Notes under the pieces: generated by a model
What the model saw: only the letters and a program-made list of their open reading frames with translations
What the model was told of the DNA's origin: nothing
Databases searched by the model: none
Program-made: the position numbers and the translations under genes
Origin: an uncultured Succinatimonas sp.
GTDB taxonomy: Bacteria; Pseudomonadota; Gammaproteobacteria; Enterobacterales; Succinivibrionaceae
Assembly (NCBI GenBank): GCA_937880335.1
Contig: CALFLJ010000075.1
Span: 1-10,181 of the forward strand
DNA length: 10,181 bases
Direction of reading: 5' to 3'
Part shown: piece by piece, positions 1-6,362 of the stretch
Layout of the letters: every line of letters begins with the position of its first letter
How positions within the stretch are numbered: the first letter of the stretch is position 1

Positions 1-183
1 AAAGGGCTCATAAGCCTCAAAAGCAAGCTTCTTCTCCAAAGCTTCCTCATCATCAATAGGATAACCTAAGATTTTCAAGGTGTTTGCACGAGCCTTCTCA
101 TCAATTATTACCGTTTTACCTGTAACATCTACATACTGACGAGCTACACCACATTTATCCGCTAGGCTCTGAATATCAAGCAT
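1..183 (-). CDS. malQ: 4-alpha-glucanotransferase (amylomaltase), N-terminal fragment
   Basis: Only the first 61 codons are inside the window; the gene continues past the left edge. The product begins MLDIQSLADKCGVARQYVDV, followed by TGKTVIIDEKARANTLKILG. This resembles the small N-terminal region of proteobacterial MalQ (in E. coli LDNAALAAGISPNYINAHGK and then SAETKRRLLDAM), which precedes the catalytic GH77 barrel. MalQ is cytoplasmic and transfers maltosyl and longer glucan chains between maltodextrins. The catalytic part is not visible, so the call rests on the N-terminal match alone. The start at 183 is fixed because the other nearby ATG (187) runs into a stop after three codons. A GGGGGA ribosome site lies just upstream. 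It is divergent from gapA across almost 1 kb. Confidence 0.68.
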   Translation of the reverse strand, partial: MLDIQSLADKCGVARQYVDVTGKTVIIDEKARANTLKILGYPIDDEEALEKKLAFEAYEPF

Positions 184-387
184 ACATCCCCCAAGGAAAG
201 CTCTTTTAAAGCAAATCAAAGTTTTGCAAGTAAAATTTAAAGCAAATAACCTAAATTATTTTTAATTTTTATATCAATCCAAATAAAACAAAATACTTAA
301 GATCTTACAAATCATTTTGCCAGGATCTTCTATGTAAAATTGCTTTATTATCCGGATTTCTCGGTATTTTTTTACCTCAATATTCTA

Positions 388-405
388 TAGCTTTAAAAAA
401 AGCTA
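388..405. repeat. Inverted repeat / small hairpin in the malQ-gapA intergenic region
   Basis: TAGCTTT and AAAGCTA form a perfect 7-bp stem around AAAA. The plus-strand continuation ATTTTGATATTT is T-rich but interrupted, so it would be a weak terminator at best. No gene is known to end here. In such AT-rich DNA a stem of this size can occur by chance. Confidence 0.3.
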
Positions 406-586
406 ATTTTGATATTTGGATTTTATTTAAAAAATAAAAATGAAAACAGAGCAAATTTACTGGTCAATTTTATATATTTTTTATATTGGTAGAGTTTTTA
501 GACGCTCATAAAAAATAGATTTCAATAAATACTTGTTAAATATTAGATCGTTAAAAAATTCTTTATAGGGCGTAAAAGCTCTTTAT

Positions 587-614
587 AAACAAAGGAGGCT
601 AAAAAGCCTTGTTT
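587..614. repeat. Hairpin enclosing a full Shine-Dalgarno-like sequence with no start codon
   Basis: AAACA (587-591) pairs with TGTTT (610-614) and AGGCT (596-600) pairs with AGCCT (605-609), with an AAGG bulge and an AAAA loop. The left arm contains AAAGGAGG (591-598), a near-complete anti-Shine-Dalgarno match. The only start triplet at useful distance (TTG 609) reaches a stop after two codons. TTTT follows the stem, so a weak terminator or small RNA 3' end on the plus strand is possible. The structure is seen directly; any role is inference. Confidence 0.3.
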
Positions 615-725
615 TAAAAATATAAAACAATACTTTCAAAATAAAAAAATAGATTCCTGCTTTTAATAATTGGGAATTAAGCTATCTTTTTTTATTTCAA
701 AAAAATAACCTTAAATTTATTCTTT

Positions 726-754
726 ATAAGTTTTGTGTACCTTATAAAACTTAT
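726..754. repeat. 9-bp inverted repeat with 11-bp spacer
   Basis: ATAAGTTTT (726-734) and AAAACTTAT (746-754) are exact reverse complements separated by 11 bp. The spacing would suit a dimeric regulator binding site or a loose hairpin. It lies about 340 bp upstream of the gapA -35 element and about 540 bp from malQ, so no target is clear. The AT-rich background makes chance likely. Confidence 0.25.
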
Positions 755-1089
755 TTTATCCTTGAGAGTATATTAAAACTAGACAAATAAAGGTCCTAAA
801 ATAACCACAGCGCACATTTTTGAAAAAAACTCTAAACATTTTGTTAAATTCCCTCCACTCTTGCACTACAAAAAATCAAAGCGAAAATTTCAGAGATTAG
901 CTTTAGCACTATAAATACATCTTAAATACGAAATAAATCAAAATTAATAACTATACGTAATTTAAAAGTTATGTGAGGTAATCAGAGTAAAAAAATAAAA
1001 AAAATTCAAGACAAATAAAGTAAAATTATTGTTAATAGAAAATAATTTTCAAAATTGCCTTAAAAAGGCCTCAAAAAAGCGTGCAGTTC

Positions 1090-1117
1090 TTGACAAAAAC
1101 ATGAAATGGAGTATCTT
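1090..1117 (+). promoter_or_regulatory. Sigma-70-type promoter of gapA
   Basis: A consensus -35 box TTGACA (1090-1095) is followed after 16 bp by TATCTT (1112-1117) as -10. Transcription would start near 1124, giving a leader of about 43 nt. A GGGTGA ribosome site (1153-1158) sits 8 nt before the gapA ATG. A perfect -35 fits the high expression implied by the gapA codon choice. Confidence 0.7.
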
Positions 1118-1166
1118 ATTAAGCGTTAAATTTCTTTCAATTGTTACACTACGGGTGACATAAACT

Positions 1167-2180
1167 ATGACTATTAAAGTTGGTATTAACGGCTTTGGCC
1201 GTATCGGTCGTTTCGTTTTCCGTGCTTCTATCTATCGTCCAGAGCTCGGTATTCAGGTTGTAGGTATTAACGACCTCCTCCCACCTGACTACATGGCCTA
1301 CATGTTAAAGTACGACACCATGCACGGTGCTTTCAACGGCAGTGTTGAAGTTAAGGACGGCAATTTAGTTGTTAACGGCAACGAGATTCGTATCACCGCT
1401 GAGCGCGATCCTGCCAACCTGAAGTGGGGCGATATCGGTGCTGACTACGTAGTTGAGTCTACCGGTTTCTTCCTTACCGATGAGCTGGCCCGTAAGCACA
1501 TCCAGGCTGGTGCTAAGCGTGTTGTTATGTCTGCTCCTTCTAAGGACTCCACCCCTATGTTCGTTATGGGTGTTAACAACAACACTTATGCAGGTCAGGA
1601 CATCGTTTCTAACGCTTCCTGCACCACCAACTGCTTAGCTCCTTTAGCTAAGGTTATCAACGATGAGTTCGGTATCGAGCAGGGCTTAATGACCACTGTT
1701 CACTCCACCACTGCAACTCAGCGTACTGTTGACGGTCCATCCTTAAAGGATTGGCGTGGTGGCCGTGGCGCTGCAGGCAACATCATTCCTTCTTCAACTG
1801 GTGCTGCTAAGGCTGTAGGTAAGGTTATTCCTTCCTTAAACGGTCTCTTAACTGGTATGTCCATTCGTGTTCCTACCTTAGACGTTTCTGTTGTTGACTT
1901 AACCTGCACCTTAAAGAAGGGCGCTTCTTATGCTGACATCTGTGATTGCGTTAAGGCTGCTGTAGCAGGCCCTATGAAGGGTATCATGGACTACACCGAT
2001 GAGGCTGTTGTATCTTCTGACTTCTTAGGCAACATCCACACCTCTATCTTCGACGAGAAGGCTGGTATTGCTTTAAATGACAAGTTCGTCAAGTTAGTTT
2101 CTTGGTACGATAACGAAATTGGTTACTCCAACAAGGTTCTTGAGTTAATCAAGTCCATGGAGTCCATCAAGCCTCTGTAA
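1167..2180 (+). CDS. gapA: Glyceraldehyde-3-phosphate dehydrogenase, type I
   Basis: This 337-residue enzyme has the usual family length. It oxidises glyceraldehyde 3-phosphate with NAD and phosphate to 1,3-bisphosphoglycerate in glycolysis, and works in reverse in gluconeogenesis; it acts in the cytoplasm as a tetramer. The Rossmann nucleotide site INGFGRIGR is at residues 7-15. Asp36, in GINDL, favours NAD over NADP. The active site SNASCTTNC carries the catalytic Cys152, and His179, in TTVHSTTATQ, is the base that activates it. The C-terminal NEIGYSN motif is intact. Lysine is almost always AAG, glutamate mostly GAG, asparagine AAC and glutamine CAG, unlike the AAA/GAA/CAA-rich neighbours. 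This is the pattern of a very highly expressed gene. It is transcribed alone, between its own promoter and terminator. Confidence 0.98.
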   Translation: MTIKVGINGFGRIGRFVFRASIYRPELGIQVVGINDLLPPDYMAYMLKYDTMHGAFNGSVEVKDGNLVVNGNEIRITAERDPANLKWGDIGADYVVESTGFFLTDELARKHIQAGAKRVVMSAPSKDSTPMFVMGVNNNTYAGQDIVSNASCTTNCLAPLAKVINDEFGIEQGLMTTVHSTTATQRTVDGPSLKDWRGGRGAAGNIIPSSTGAAKAVGKVIPSLNGLLTGMSIRVPTLDVSVVDLTCTLKKGASYADICDCVKAAVAGPMKGIMDYTDEAVVSSDFLGNIHTSIFDEKAGIALNDKFVKLVSWYDNEIGYSNKVLELIKSMESIKPL

Positions 2181-2202
2181 TATTTACAGTTAAAGCTAGA
2201 TT

Positions 2203-2232
2203 AAAAAAGGGAGCCTTAGGGCTCCTTTTTTA
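2203..2232. terminator. Bidirectional intrinsic terminator between gapA and pseI
   Basis: GGAGCC (2210-2215) and GGCTCC (2220-2225) form a GC-rich stem around TTAG. Six A residues flank it on the left and six T residues on the right. The hairpin can therefore terminate gapA on the plus strand and catch transcripts of the converging pseI gene on the minus strand. Confidence 0.9.
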
Positions 2233-2260
2233 ATTTCTAAACTCAAAGTTTATTTATCAA

Positions 2261-2278
2261 CTGCAAGTTATGTTGCAG
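2261..2278 (-). repeat. Short hairpin just downstream of pseI
   Basis: CTGCAA and TTGCAG form a 6-bp stem around a 6-nt loop, 14 bp beyond the pseI stop codon. On the minus strand it is followed by TTGATAAATAAA, not by a clean T run, so it would be a poor terminator on its own. It may assist the stronger hairpin at 2203-2232. Confidence 0.3.
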
Positions 2279-2292
2279 CTTAAAAGTAAGCG

Positions 2293-3312
2293 TCAATTAG
2301 TAAAATCACAGGATGAAAGTGGAATCGGGGCTTTCAAACTATATTTTGCTTTTTTGCCTAATACCTCTTGAATCCTATATGGTTCAAGTCCTAAAGCAGG
2401 ACGGATTACCTTTACATGCTTTTTAGTTAAAATCTCACCTTCTTTTAAATCCTTAACAAGATATACACTACGTCTCCCCATTCTCAAAGGAATATCCTCT
2501 TCTAATACTCTCACTCCCTTTACACCTAAACTCTGAGCGATAATTTGTGTATCCTTCTTTAATTTTCTTAAGTCACAAGGCTCCATTGAAAATGCTGCAT
2601 CCACACTGTTTTTGGTTCTGTCATCAGTAAAATGCTTTTCAATTAAAGATGCGCCTAAGGCTGTTGCCGCAATATCCAATTCATCACCTAATGCATGGTT
2701 AGATAATCCGACCTTACATTTAAAATATTCCTTGAAAAATACAATTGTATTTAAATTAAAAAATCTTGGCTCAGCTGGGTATCGACTTTCACAATGCAAT
2801 AAGGTTAAATCAGTACAACCGTATTTATATGCCGTGTCAACGGCTCTTTCTACCTCATCTAACGTAGAAAGACCTGTGGACATAATCAAAGGCTTTTTTG
2901 TATTTGCACATGTGGCAATAAGATCAAGATAATTAAGTTCAAATGAGGCAATTTTATAAATAGGACATTCAACTTTTTCTAATGCTTCAACATCATACTC
3001 AGAAAAAGGAGAACTAAAAAGTGTAAAATTTCTGTTGCGGGCATAGGAGAAAAGTTCTGGTAGCCACTCCCGTGGAGTCTTAGCCTTTTTGTACAGTTCA
3101 TAATAGGTCTGCCCCTTCCATAAACCATCTTTTAGCATAAACTCACTTCGAGAGGAATCAATTGTAAGAGAGTTTTCATCATAAGTTTGTATTTTGATGG
3201 CATCAGCACCATTTTCTATTGCAAGATCGCAAAGCATTAAAGCTCTGCTAAGAGAACCATCATGATTTCCTGATAATTCAGCAACAATCCTAGGACCTTT
3301 ATTTTCTGACAT
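2293..3312 (-). CDS. pseI: Pseudaminic acid synthase (NeuB/PseI family, with SAF domain)
   Basis: The 339-residue product belongs to the sialic acid synthase family. These enzymes condense phosphoenolpyruvate with an amino sugar to make a nonulosonic acid. The N-terminal TIM barrel has IVAELSGNH (from residue 9), AIKIQTY, YKIASFE, KVGLSNH (His206) and IEKHFT (His227); the two histidines match the family's metal ligands. The C-terminal SAF antifreeze-like domain begins near residue 280 (RSVYLVKDLKEGEI). The motifs GLWKGQTYYELY and VDAAFSMEP point to the pseudaminic acid branch (PseI) over N-acetylneuraminate synthase. An ATG at 3324 is also in frame, but it lies inside the GGGGGAG ribosome site serving the ATG at 3312, so I chose 3312. 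No partner genes (pseB, C, F, G, H) are in the window. Specificity could still be for a related nonulosonate. Confidence 0.9.
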   Translation of the reverse strand: MSENKGPRIVAELSGNHDGSLSRALMLCDLAIENGADAIKIQTYDENSLTIDSSRSEFMLKDGLWKGQTYYELYKKAKTPREWLPELFSYARNRNFTLFSSPFSEYDVEALEKVECPIYKIASFELNYLDLIATCANTKKPLIMSTGLSTLDEVERAVDTAYKYGCTDLTLLHCESRYPAEPRFFNLNTIVFFKEYFKCKVGLSNHALGDELDIAATALGASLIEKHFTDDRTKNSVDAAFSMEPCDLRKLKKDTQIIAQSLGVKGVRVLEEDIPLRMGRRSVYLVKDLKEGEILTKKHVKVIRPALGLEPYRIQEVLGKKAKYSLKAPIPLSSCDFTN

Positions 3313-3315
3313 AAA

Positions 3316-3322
3316 CTCCCCC
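3316..3322 (-). promoter_or_regulatory. Ribosome binding site that decides the pseI start
   Basis: On the minus strand GGGGGAG lies 3 nt before the ATG at 3312. The upstream in-frame ATG at 3324 overlaps this site and has no purine-rich stretch before it. The spacing is rather short, so the choice is probable, not certain. Confidence 0.6.
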
Positions 3323-3332
3323 ATACTAAAAG

Positions 3333-3358
3333 AAAAGCACCTAATTATAGGTGCTTTT
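3333..3358 (-). terminator. Intrinsic terminator after htpX, just ahead of pseI
   Basis: AAAAGCACCTA (3333-3343) and TAGGTGCTTTT (3348-3358) are an exact 11-bp inverted repeat around ATTA. Read on the minus strand the stem is followed by TTTTCTTTT, so it should stop htpX transcripts. The stem ends only about 20 nt before the pseI start codon, so pseI has no space for a promoter between the terminator and its ribosome site. Confidence 0.85.
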
Positions 3359-3386
3359 ACCTAATATCTATATAACGGCTTTAAGC

Positions 3387-4274
3387 TTAATATCTTAAAT
3401 TACGTAAAGCCTCAATGCGCTTTTCAAGAGGTGGATGAGATGAAAGTAAATTACCTAAAGTAACTGAGTTTATACACATAGCTTGCATATTTGCACTCAC
3501 ATCCTGACTTGGTTGCACACCACGTCGTAAGGCCTCAAGACTACTAATCATTGTTTTGGGGCTTGTAAGCCTTGCTGATAACTCATCTGCACCAAACTCA
3601 CGATGACGTGAGTACCACATCATAATTAAAGAGGCAACAAAACCAAAGAGGATCTGGCATACAGAATTTACTAGTGTAAACATAAAAAAGTTAGAAGAAC
3701 TCCCACCCTCTTCACTTCTTTGATTGTTAATACTTGTAAGAGCCTGCGCTACTATATATGAAATTGCATACACAAAAGTATTTAATACACCTTGCAAAAG
3801 GCACATTGTCACCATATCTCCATTTTTAATATGTGAAATTTCGTGACCTATTACCCCTCTTACCTCTTCCTCGTTCATACTACGTAAAAGACCTGTAGAA
3901 ACTGCAACTAACGCGTTATTCTTACTATATCCGGTGGCAAAGGCATTTGGATCTGCAGAGTCATAAATTCCCACCTCTGGCATAGGTAATTGTGCCTTAT
4001 AAGCAAGATCACCTACCATTTTAAAGATCATCCTTTCCTCATAACTTGTAGGATTATTTATAAGCTGTACGTTATAGGCTTTTATACACATTGTCTTTGA
4101 CAAAAAAAGTGAAATAAAAGAGCCGGCAAAGCCCATAACCAGGAATAAAGACCACATGCCAATGTAGCCCTGGGAACCAATTCTAATTCCAAAAAGAGAA
4201 AGTAATATAGAACCTACAATGCTAACTACAACTAATACGCCAAGTTGCATACCTAAAAAAAGTAATATGCGCAT
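3387..4274 (-). CDS. htpX: Membrane zinc metalloprotease HtpX
   Basis: This M48-family protease sits in the inner membrane and cleaves damaged or misfolded membrane proteins on the cytoplasmic side. With the start chosen here it has 295 residues, close to the 293 of E. coli HtpX. The zinc motif HEISH gives His144, Glu145 and His148; the third ligand is Glu226 in RHREFGAD. Hydrophobic segments lie near residues 5-25, 37-58, 159-177 and 197-220, as in the family. NAFATG, LVAVSTGLL and the terminal SHPPLEKRIEAL are also conserved. An in-frame ATG at 4334 would add 20 residues, but the family begins MRI.LFL, and a GGGGAG ribosome site lies 10 nt before the ATG at 4274. No heat-shock promoter was recognised upstream. 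It is divergent from the small membrane protein gene at 4471. Confidence 0.96.
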   Translation of the reverse strand: MRILLFLGMQLGVLVVVSIVGSILLSLFGIRIGSQGYIGMWSLFLVMGFAGSFISLFLSKTMCIKAYNVQLINNPTSYEERMIFKMVGDLAYKAQLPMPEVGIYDSADPNAFATGYSKNNALVAVSTGLLRSMNEEEVRGVIGHEISHIKNGDMVTMCLLQGVLNTFVYAISYIVAQALTSINNQRSEEGGSSSNFFMFTLVNSVCQILFGFVASLIMMWYSRHREFGADELSARLTSPKTMISSLEALRRGVQPSQDVSANMQAMCINSVTLGNLLSSHPPLEKRIEALRNLRY

Positions 4275-4343
4275 ATAAAAAAAGCTCCCCAAACTAATAA
4301 ACATTTGTAAATCTAGCTTAACTTTAGCAAACAAAACTTATGC

Positions 4344-4366
4344 AATTCTTAGAATTTTATAAAATT
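4344..4366. repeat. Adjacent AT-rich palindromes in the htpX / 4471 divergent region
   Basis: AATTCTTAGAATT (4344-4356) and AATTTTATAAAATT (4353-4366) are two partly overlapping perfect palindromes between the divergent genes. They lie 70-90 bp upstream of htpX and could bind a regulator. The low complexity means chance is a fair explanation. Confidence 0.25.
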
Positions 4367-4410
4367 TATAATCTATGTATGATTTATATTGATAAAGATA
4401 AAAGTGATTT

Positions 4411-4440
4411 TTAAGTATCTACTAAACAATCGGTTATAAT
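4411..4440 (+). promoter_or_regulatory. Promoter of the small membrane protein gene at 4471
   Basis: A perfect -10 box TATAAT (4435-4440) lies 18 bp after a weak -35, TTAAGT (4411-4416). Transcription would start near 4447, giving a leader of about 24 nt that contains the GGAG ribosome site at 4461-4464. Confidence 0.65.
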
Positions 4441-4470
4441 GCACAAAAAAAATTAAATATGGAGTTTTAA

Positions 4471-5049
4471 ATGGAAGATAGTAACGAAAACCTTAAGGAT
4501 AATATCACTGTAAAAGAAAATGATATTGCAATTTCAGAAAACCTTAATGTAAACGATCATAAGGTTATTGAATATAGTCAAAAGGTTGTATTAGCTTCTG
4601 AAGGAGAAACTCAAGAAGAGGCATTGTCAGCTTTAAAAGAACTAGCTTTAAAGCATCATGCCAATGCAATTTTAGACGTAAAAATTAAATGCTACACCAT
4701 GAGATTATTAAACAAGAAGCGATTCGTAGTAACTGGACTTGCTGCTATTATCGATGGACCTTTGTTTAAAAGCCCTAACGGTTATCATGTAAATATTGAC
4801 GAAAAACTCGCGCGTCCAAACTCCCCAAATCAAGTTAAAACTCGCTATCTTGGAGTAATGCTTATAAGTTTTTTGATTATTCTAGGTCCAGCATTAGTTA
4901 GCTTCTTTATGCGTCACAGCCTAAATCCAAACTTAGCTTTTTTTGCTTGGGGCTTTTTCCTTGTAGCTGCTATTGTTTCCTGGCTTTTCTACTTTCCAAG
5001 AAAAAAGGTAAGCTATTTACTCAGAGTAAGTAAGAGGCATTCCATTTAA
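4471..5049 (+). CDS. Small two-helix membrane protein with a YbjQ-like soluble domain, function unknown
   Basis: I do not recognise this 192-residue protein by name. Residues 1-30 are acidic, polar and probably disordered. Residues 31-97 look like a compact alpha/beta domain with the pattern EEALSALKELALKHHANAIL, then a strand and VVTGLAAII. This recalls the YbjQ/UPF0145 or RcsF-like fold, in which a helix leads into a GANAI-type turn, but the likeness is weak. Two hydrophobic helices follow at about 128-147 and 154-174, ending in a basic tail. No signal peptide is present, so the soluble domain is probably cytoplasmic. GGAG lies 6 nt before the ATG. The gene is divergent from htpX, which may mean a shared membrane-quality role, though that is inference. 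Its last 33 bp overlap the 3' end of the YdgA-like gene on the other strand. Confidence 0.85.
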   Translation: MEDSNENLKDNITVKENDIAISENLNVNDHKVIEYSQKVVLASEGETQEEALSALKELALKHHANAILDVKIKCYTMRLLNKKRFVVTGLAAIIDGPLFKSPNGYHVNIDEKLARPNSPNQVKTRYLGVMLISFLIILGPALVSFFMRHSLNPNLAFFAWGFFLVAAIVSWLFYFPRKKVSYLLRVSKRHSI

Positions 5050-6354
5050 ACTAAAAGAACCTTTACTAAATTTAAGATTTGAATGGTAACTTTTACCATC
5101 AAAATCGATAGCTCCTCGCATAACTTGTTGTTTTAATGCATCATTATAATCAGGTCCGGCAATATCTTCTATAAGATATTGTCCACCTGTAACATCAAAA
5201 TCAAAAGATATAGATTCTCCATCAATTCTATCCTTAATAATATTAGCTAAAGCCTCACCTTTAACTTTAAATAACTCCCCTTTATGCTCATAGGAAAAAT
5301 TTTCAAGTCTATAAAAAGGTGTTTTTGAAACAAAGGATACAAGCTCCGATAATTCAAAAGATCCTTTTTTTAAACTGTTTATAATAGATTTGAAATCAAA
5401 TCTGCCTAACACTGATTCATACTTTATATTTTGCATTTCATATAAAGGCTCAGACTTGTTATCCTTTACATAAGGAAATGCAAAAGACAGGTTTCCAACA
5501 CCATCAATATAAAGTTCACGTCTTTTATCTTGATCTTCTTTATCAAGCTTAAATGTTAACCCTAAATCCTTTAGATAAAACGCCTCCCGTATGGAGGGAT
5601 CTTTTACGCGCTCCTGCGGTTTAAAGCCAATTAAGTAAAGGGTGGAAGCCTCTGCATGAGCTTCTTTAAGCCCCACCTTTAAATATGGTATAAAAATTTT
5701 ATTATCTACAATTTGAGGCTCTGTACTAAAAGCAAGGTTCTTTAGTAAAAGATCAAAGGCACTTTTTTGATTATAAAGAATATCCGATTTACAGCTAAAT
5801 CCTGCTGATGAAAATTCAAATAATGCTCTAGTTGTACTTAAAAGTTTAAAATAAACAGAATTCTCCCCTATGTGACATAATCCGTCAGAAAAAGGCAAGT
5901 TAAAGCTGTCGCTCTTAAATGCCCCTGATAAATCTAAGCTCCATAAAGAACCATTTAAAATGGCCTTATAATTTATAGGTTCAAGATTTAAAGACTTAAA
6001 AATCTCATCTAAATTTCCAGTGCCTAAAGCTTTTTTTAATTGAGCCTTTGCTTTAAAAAGACCTAAATTTATAGAAAAATCAGCTGCCCCTGAAATGGTT
6101 TTAACATTTAAAATATTATTTTTAGGTAATGTATAAGTGTAATAAATTCGTCCGTTACGTGAGGTAAAGCTTTTATCTAAAATCTCAACCTCAAGATTTA
6201 AGTTTGGAACTCTCTGTGCTACTTTTTTAACAACACTATCTAATTTATTATCAATTAAATATCCCCCCACATAGATAGCTACGAGTGATCCTGCAAGGGC
6301 TATAATAATCAAACCTAAAAATATGTAGGATAAAATCTTAAGTTTTCTGTTCAT
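5017..6354 (-). CDS. YdgA-like DUF945 family protein
   Basis: The 445-residue protein begins with a single hydrophobic segment (about residues 7-33) preceded by basic residues, so it is probably anchored in the inner membrane with the rest in the periplasm. The body is rich in beta-strand-like alternation and ends with SKGSFSLNGMPL, which resembles the closing strand and NG.P. motif of E. coli YdgA and the DUF945 family. E. coli YdgA is somewhat longer (about 500 residues). The biochemical role of the family is not established. It is the last gene of the mlaA-tyrA operon, starting 8 bp after the tyrA stop with AGGA 7 nt before the ATG. Its 3' end overlaps the converging gene at 4471-5049 by 33 bp, leaving no intergenic terminator. 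Confidence 0.75.
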   Translation of the reverse strand: MNRKLKILSYIFLGLIIIALAGSLVAIYVGGYLIDNKLDSVVKKVAQRVPNLNLEVEILDKSFTSRNGRIYYTYTLPKNNILNVKTISGAADFSINLGLFKAKAQLKKALGTGNLDEIFKSLNLEPINYKAILNGSLWSLDLSGAFKSDSFNLPFSDGLCHIGENSVYFKLLSTTRALFEFSSAGFSCKSDILYNQKSAFDLLLKNLAFSTEPQIVDNKIFIPYLKVGLKEAHAEASTLYLIGFKPQERVKDPSIREAFYLKDLGLTFKLDKEDQDKRRELYIDGVGNLSFAFPYVKDNKSEPLYEMQNIKYESVLGRFDFKSIINSLKKGSFELSELVSFVSKTPFYRLENFSYEHKGELFKVKGEALANIIKDRIDGESISFDFDVTGGQYLIEDIAGPDYNDALKQQVMRGAIDFDGKSYHSNLKFSKGSFSLNGMPLTYSE

Positions 6355-6362
6355 ACAAAGTC

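Larger units (their letters stand above)
184..1166. other. 983-bp AT-rich intergenic region between malQ and gapA
   Basis: No coding region of credible length is present on either strand. The stretch is visibly richer in A and T than the genes around it and dense in A and T runs. It must hold the malQ promoter on the minus strand, but I could not choose a convincing one. The gapA promoter lies at its right end. Visible structures are a 7-bp hairpin at 388-405, a hairpin around a full Shine-Dalgarno-like sequence at 587-614, a 9-bp inverted repeat at 726-754, and a short GCCTT/AAGGC hairpin at 1057-1069. The length is unusual beside the 8-60 bp gaps seen elsewhere in the window. It could be a decayed gene, a long regulatory region or the home of a small RNA; nothing seen decides between these. 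Confidence 0.8.

Noticed and set aside
440..511. 23-codon frame beginning MKTEQIYWS in the malQ-gapA intergenic region
   Set aside because: No ribosome site precedes the ATG and the surroundings are random AT-rich DNA; the hydrophobic make-up follows from T-rich codons.
972..986. CRP-like half site TGTGA...TCAGA upstream of gapA
   Set aside because: The spacing is 5 instead of 6 bp and the right half is poor, so it is not a credible CRP site.
1453..1909. Alternative frames inside gapA on both strands
   Set aside because: They are by-products of the biased codon use of gapA, whose own frame is conserved throughout.
2612..2932. 106-codon plus-strand frame
   Set aside because: It is antisense to the well-supported pseI gene and has no ribosome site or recognisable domain.
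3313..3324. Longer start for pseI at 3324
   Set aside because: The ATG lies within the GGGGGAG ribosome site of the next ATG and has no site of its own; the extra four residues are not typical of the family.
4275..4334. N-terminal 20-residue extension of htpX
   Set aside because: HtpX proteins begin at the MRI.LFL segment, and a good ribosome site lies before the ATG at 4274 but not before 4334.
5083..5099. Hairpin ATGGTAA/TTACCAT after the gene at 4471, considered as its terminator
   Set aside because: It has no T run after it and lies inside the coding sequence of the YdgA-like gene, which explains the bases.
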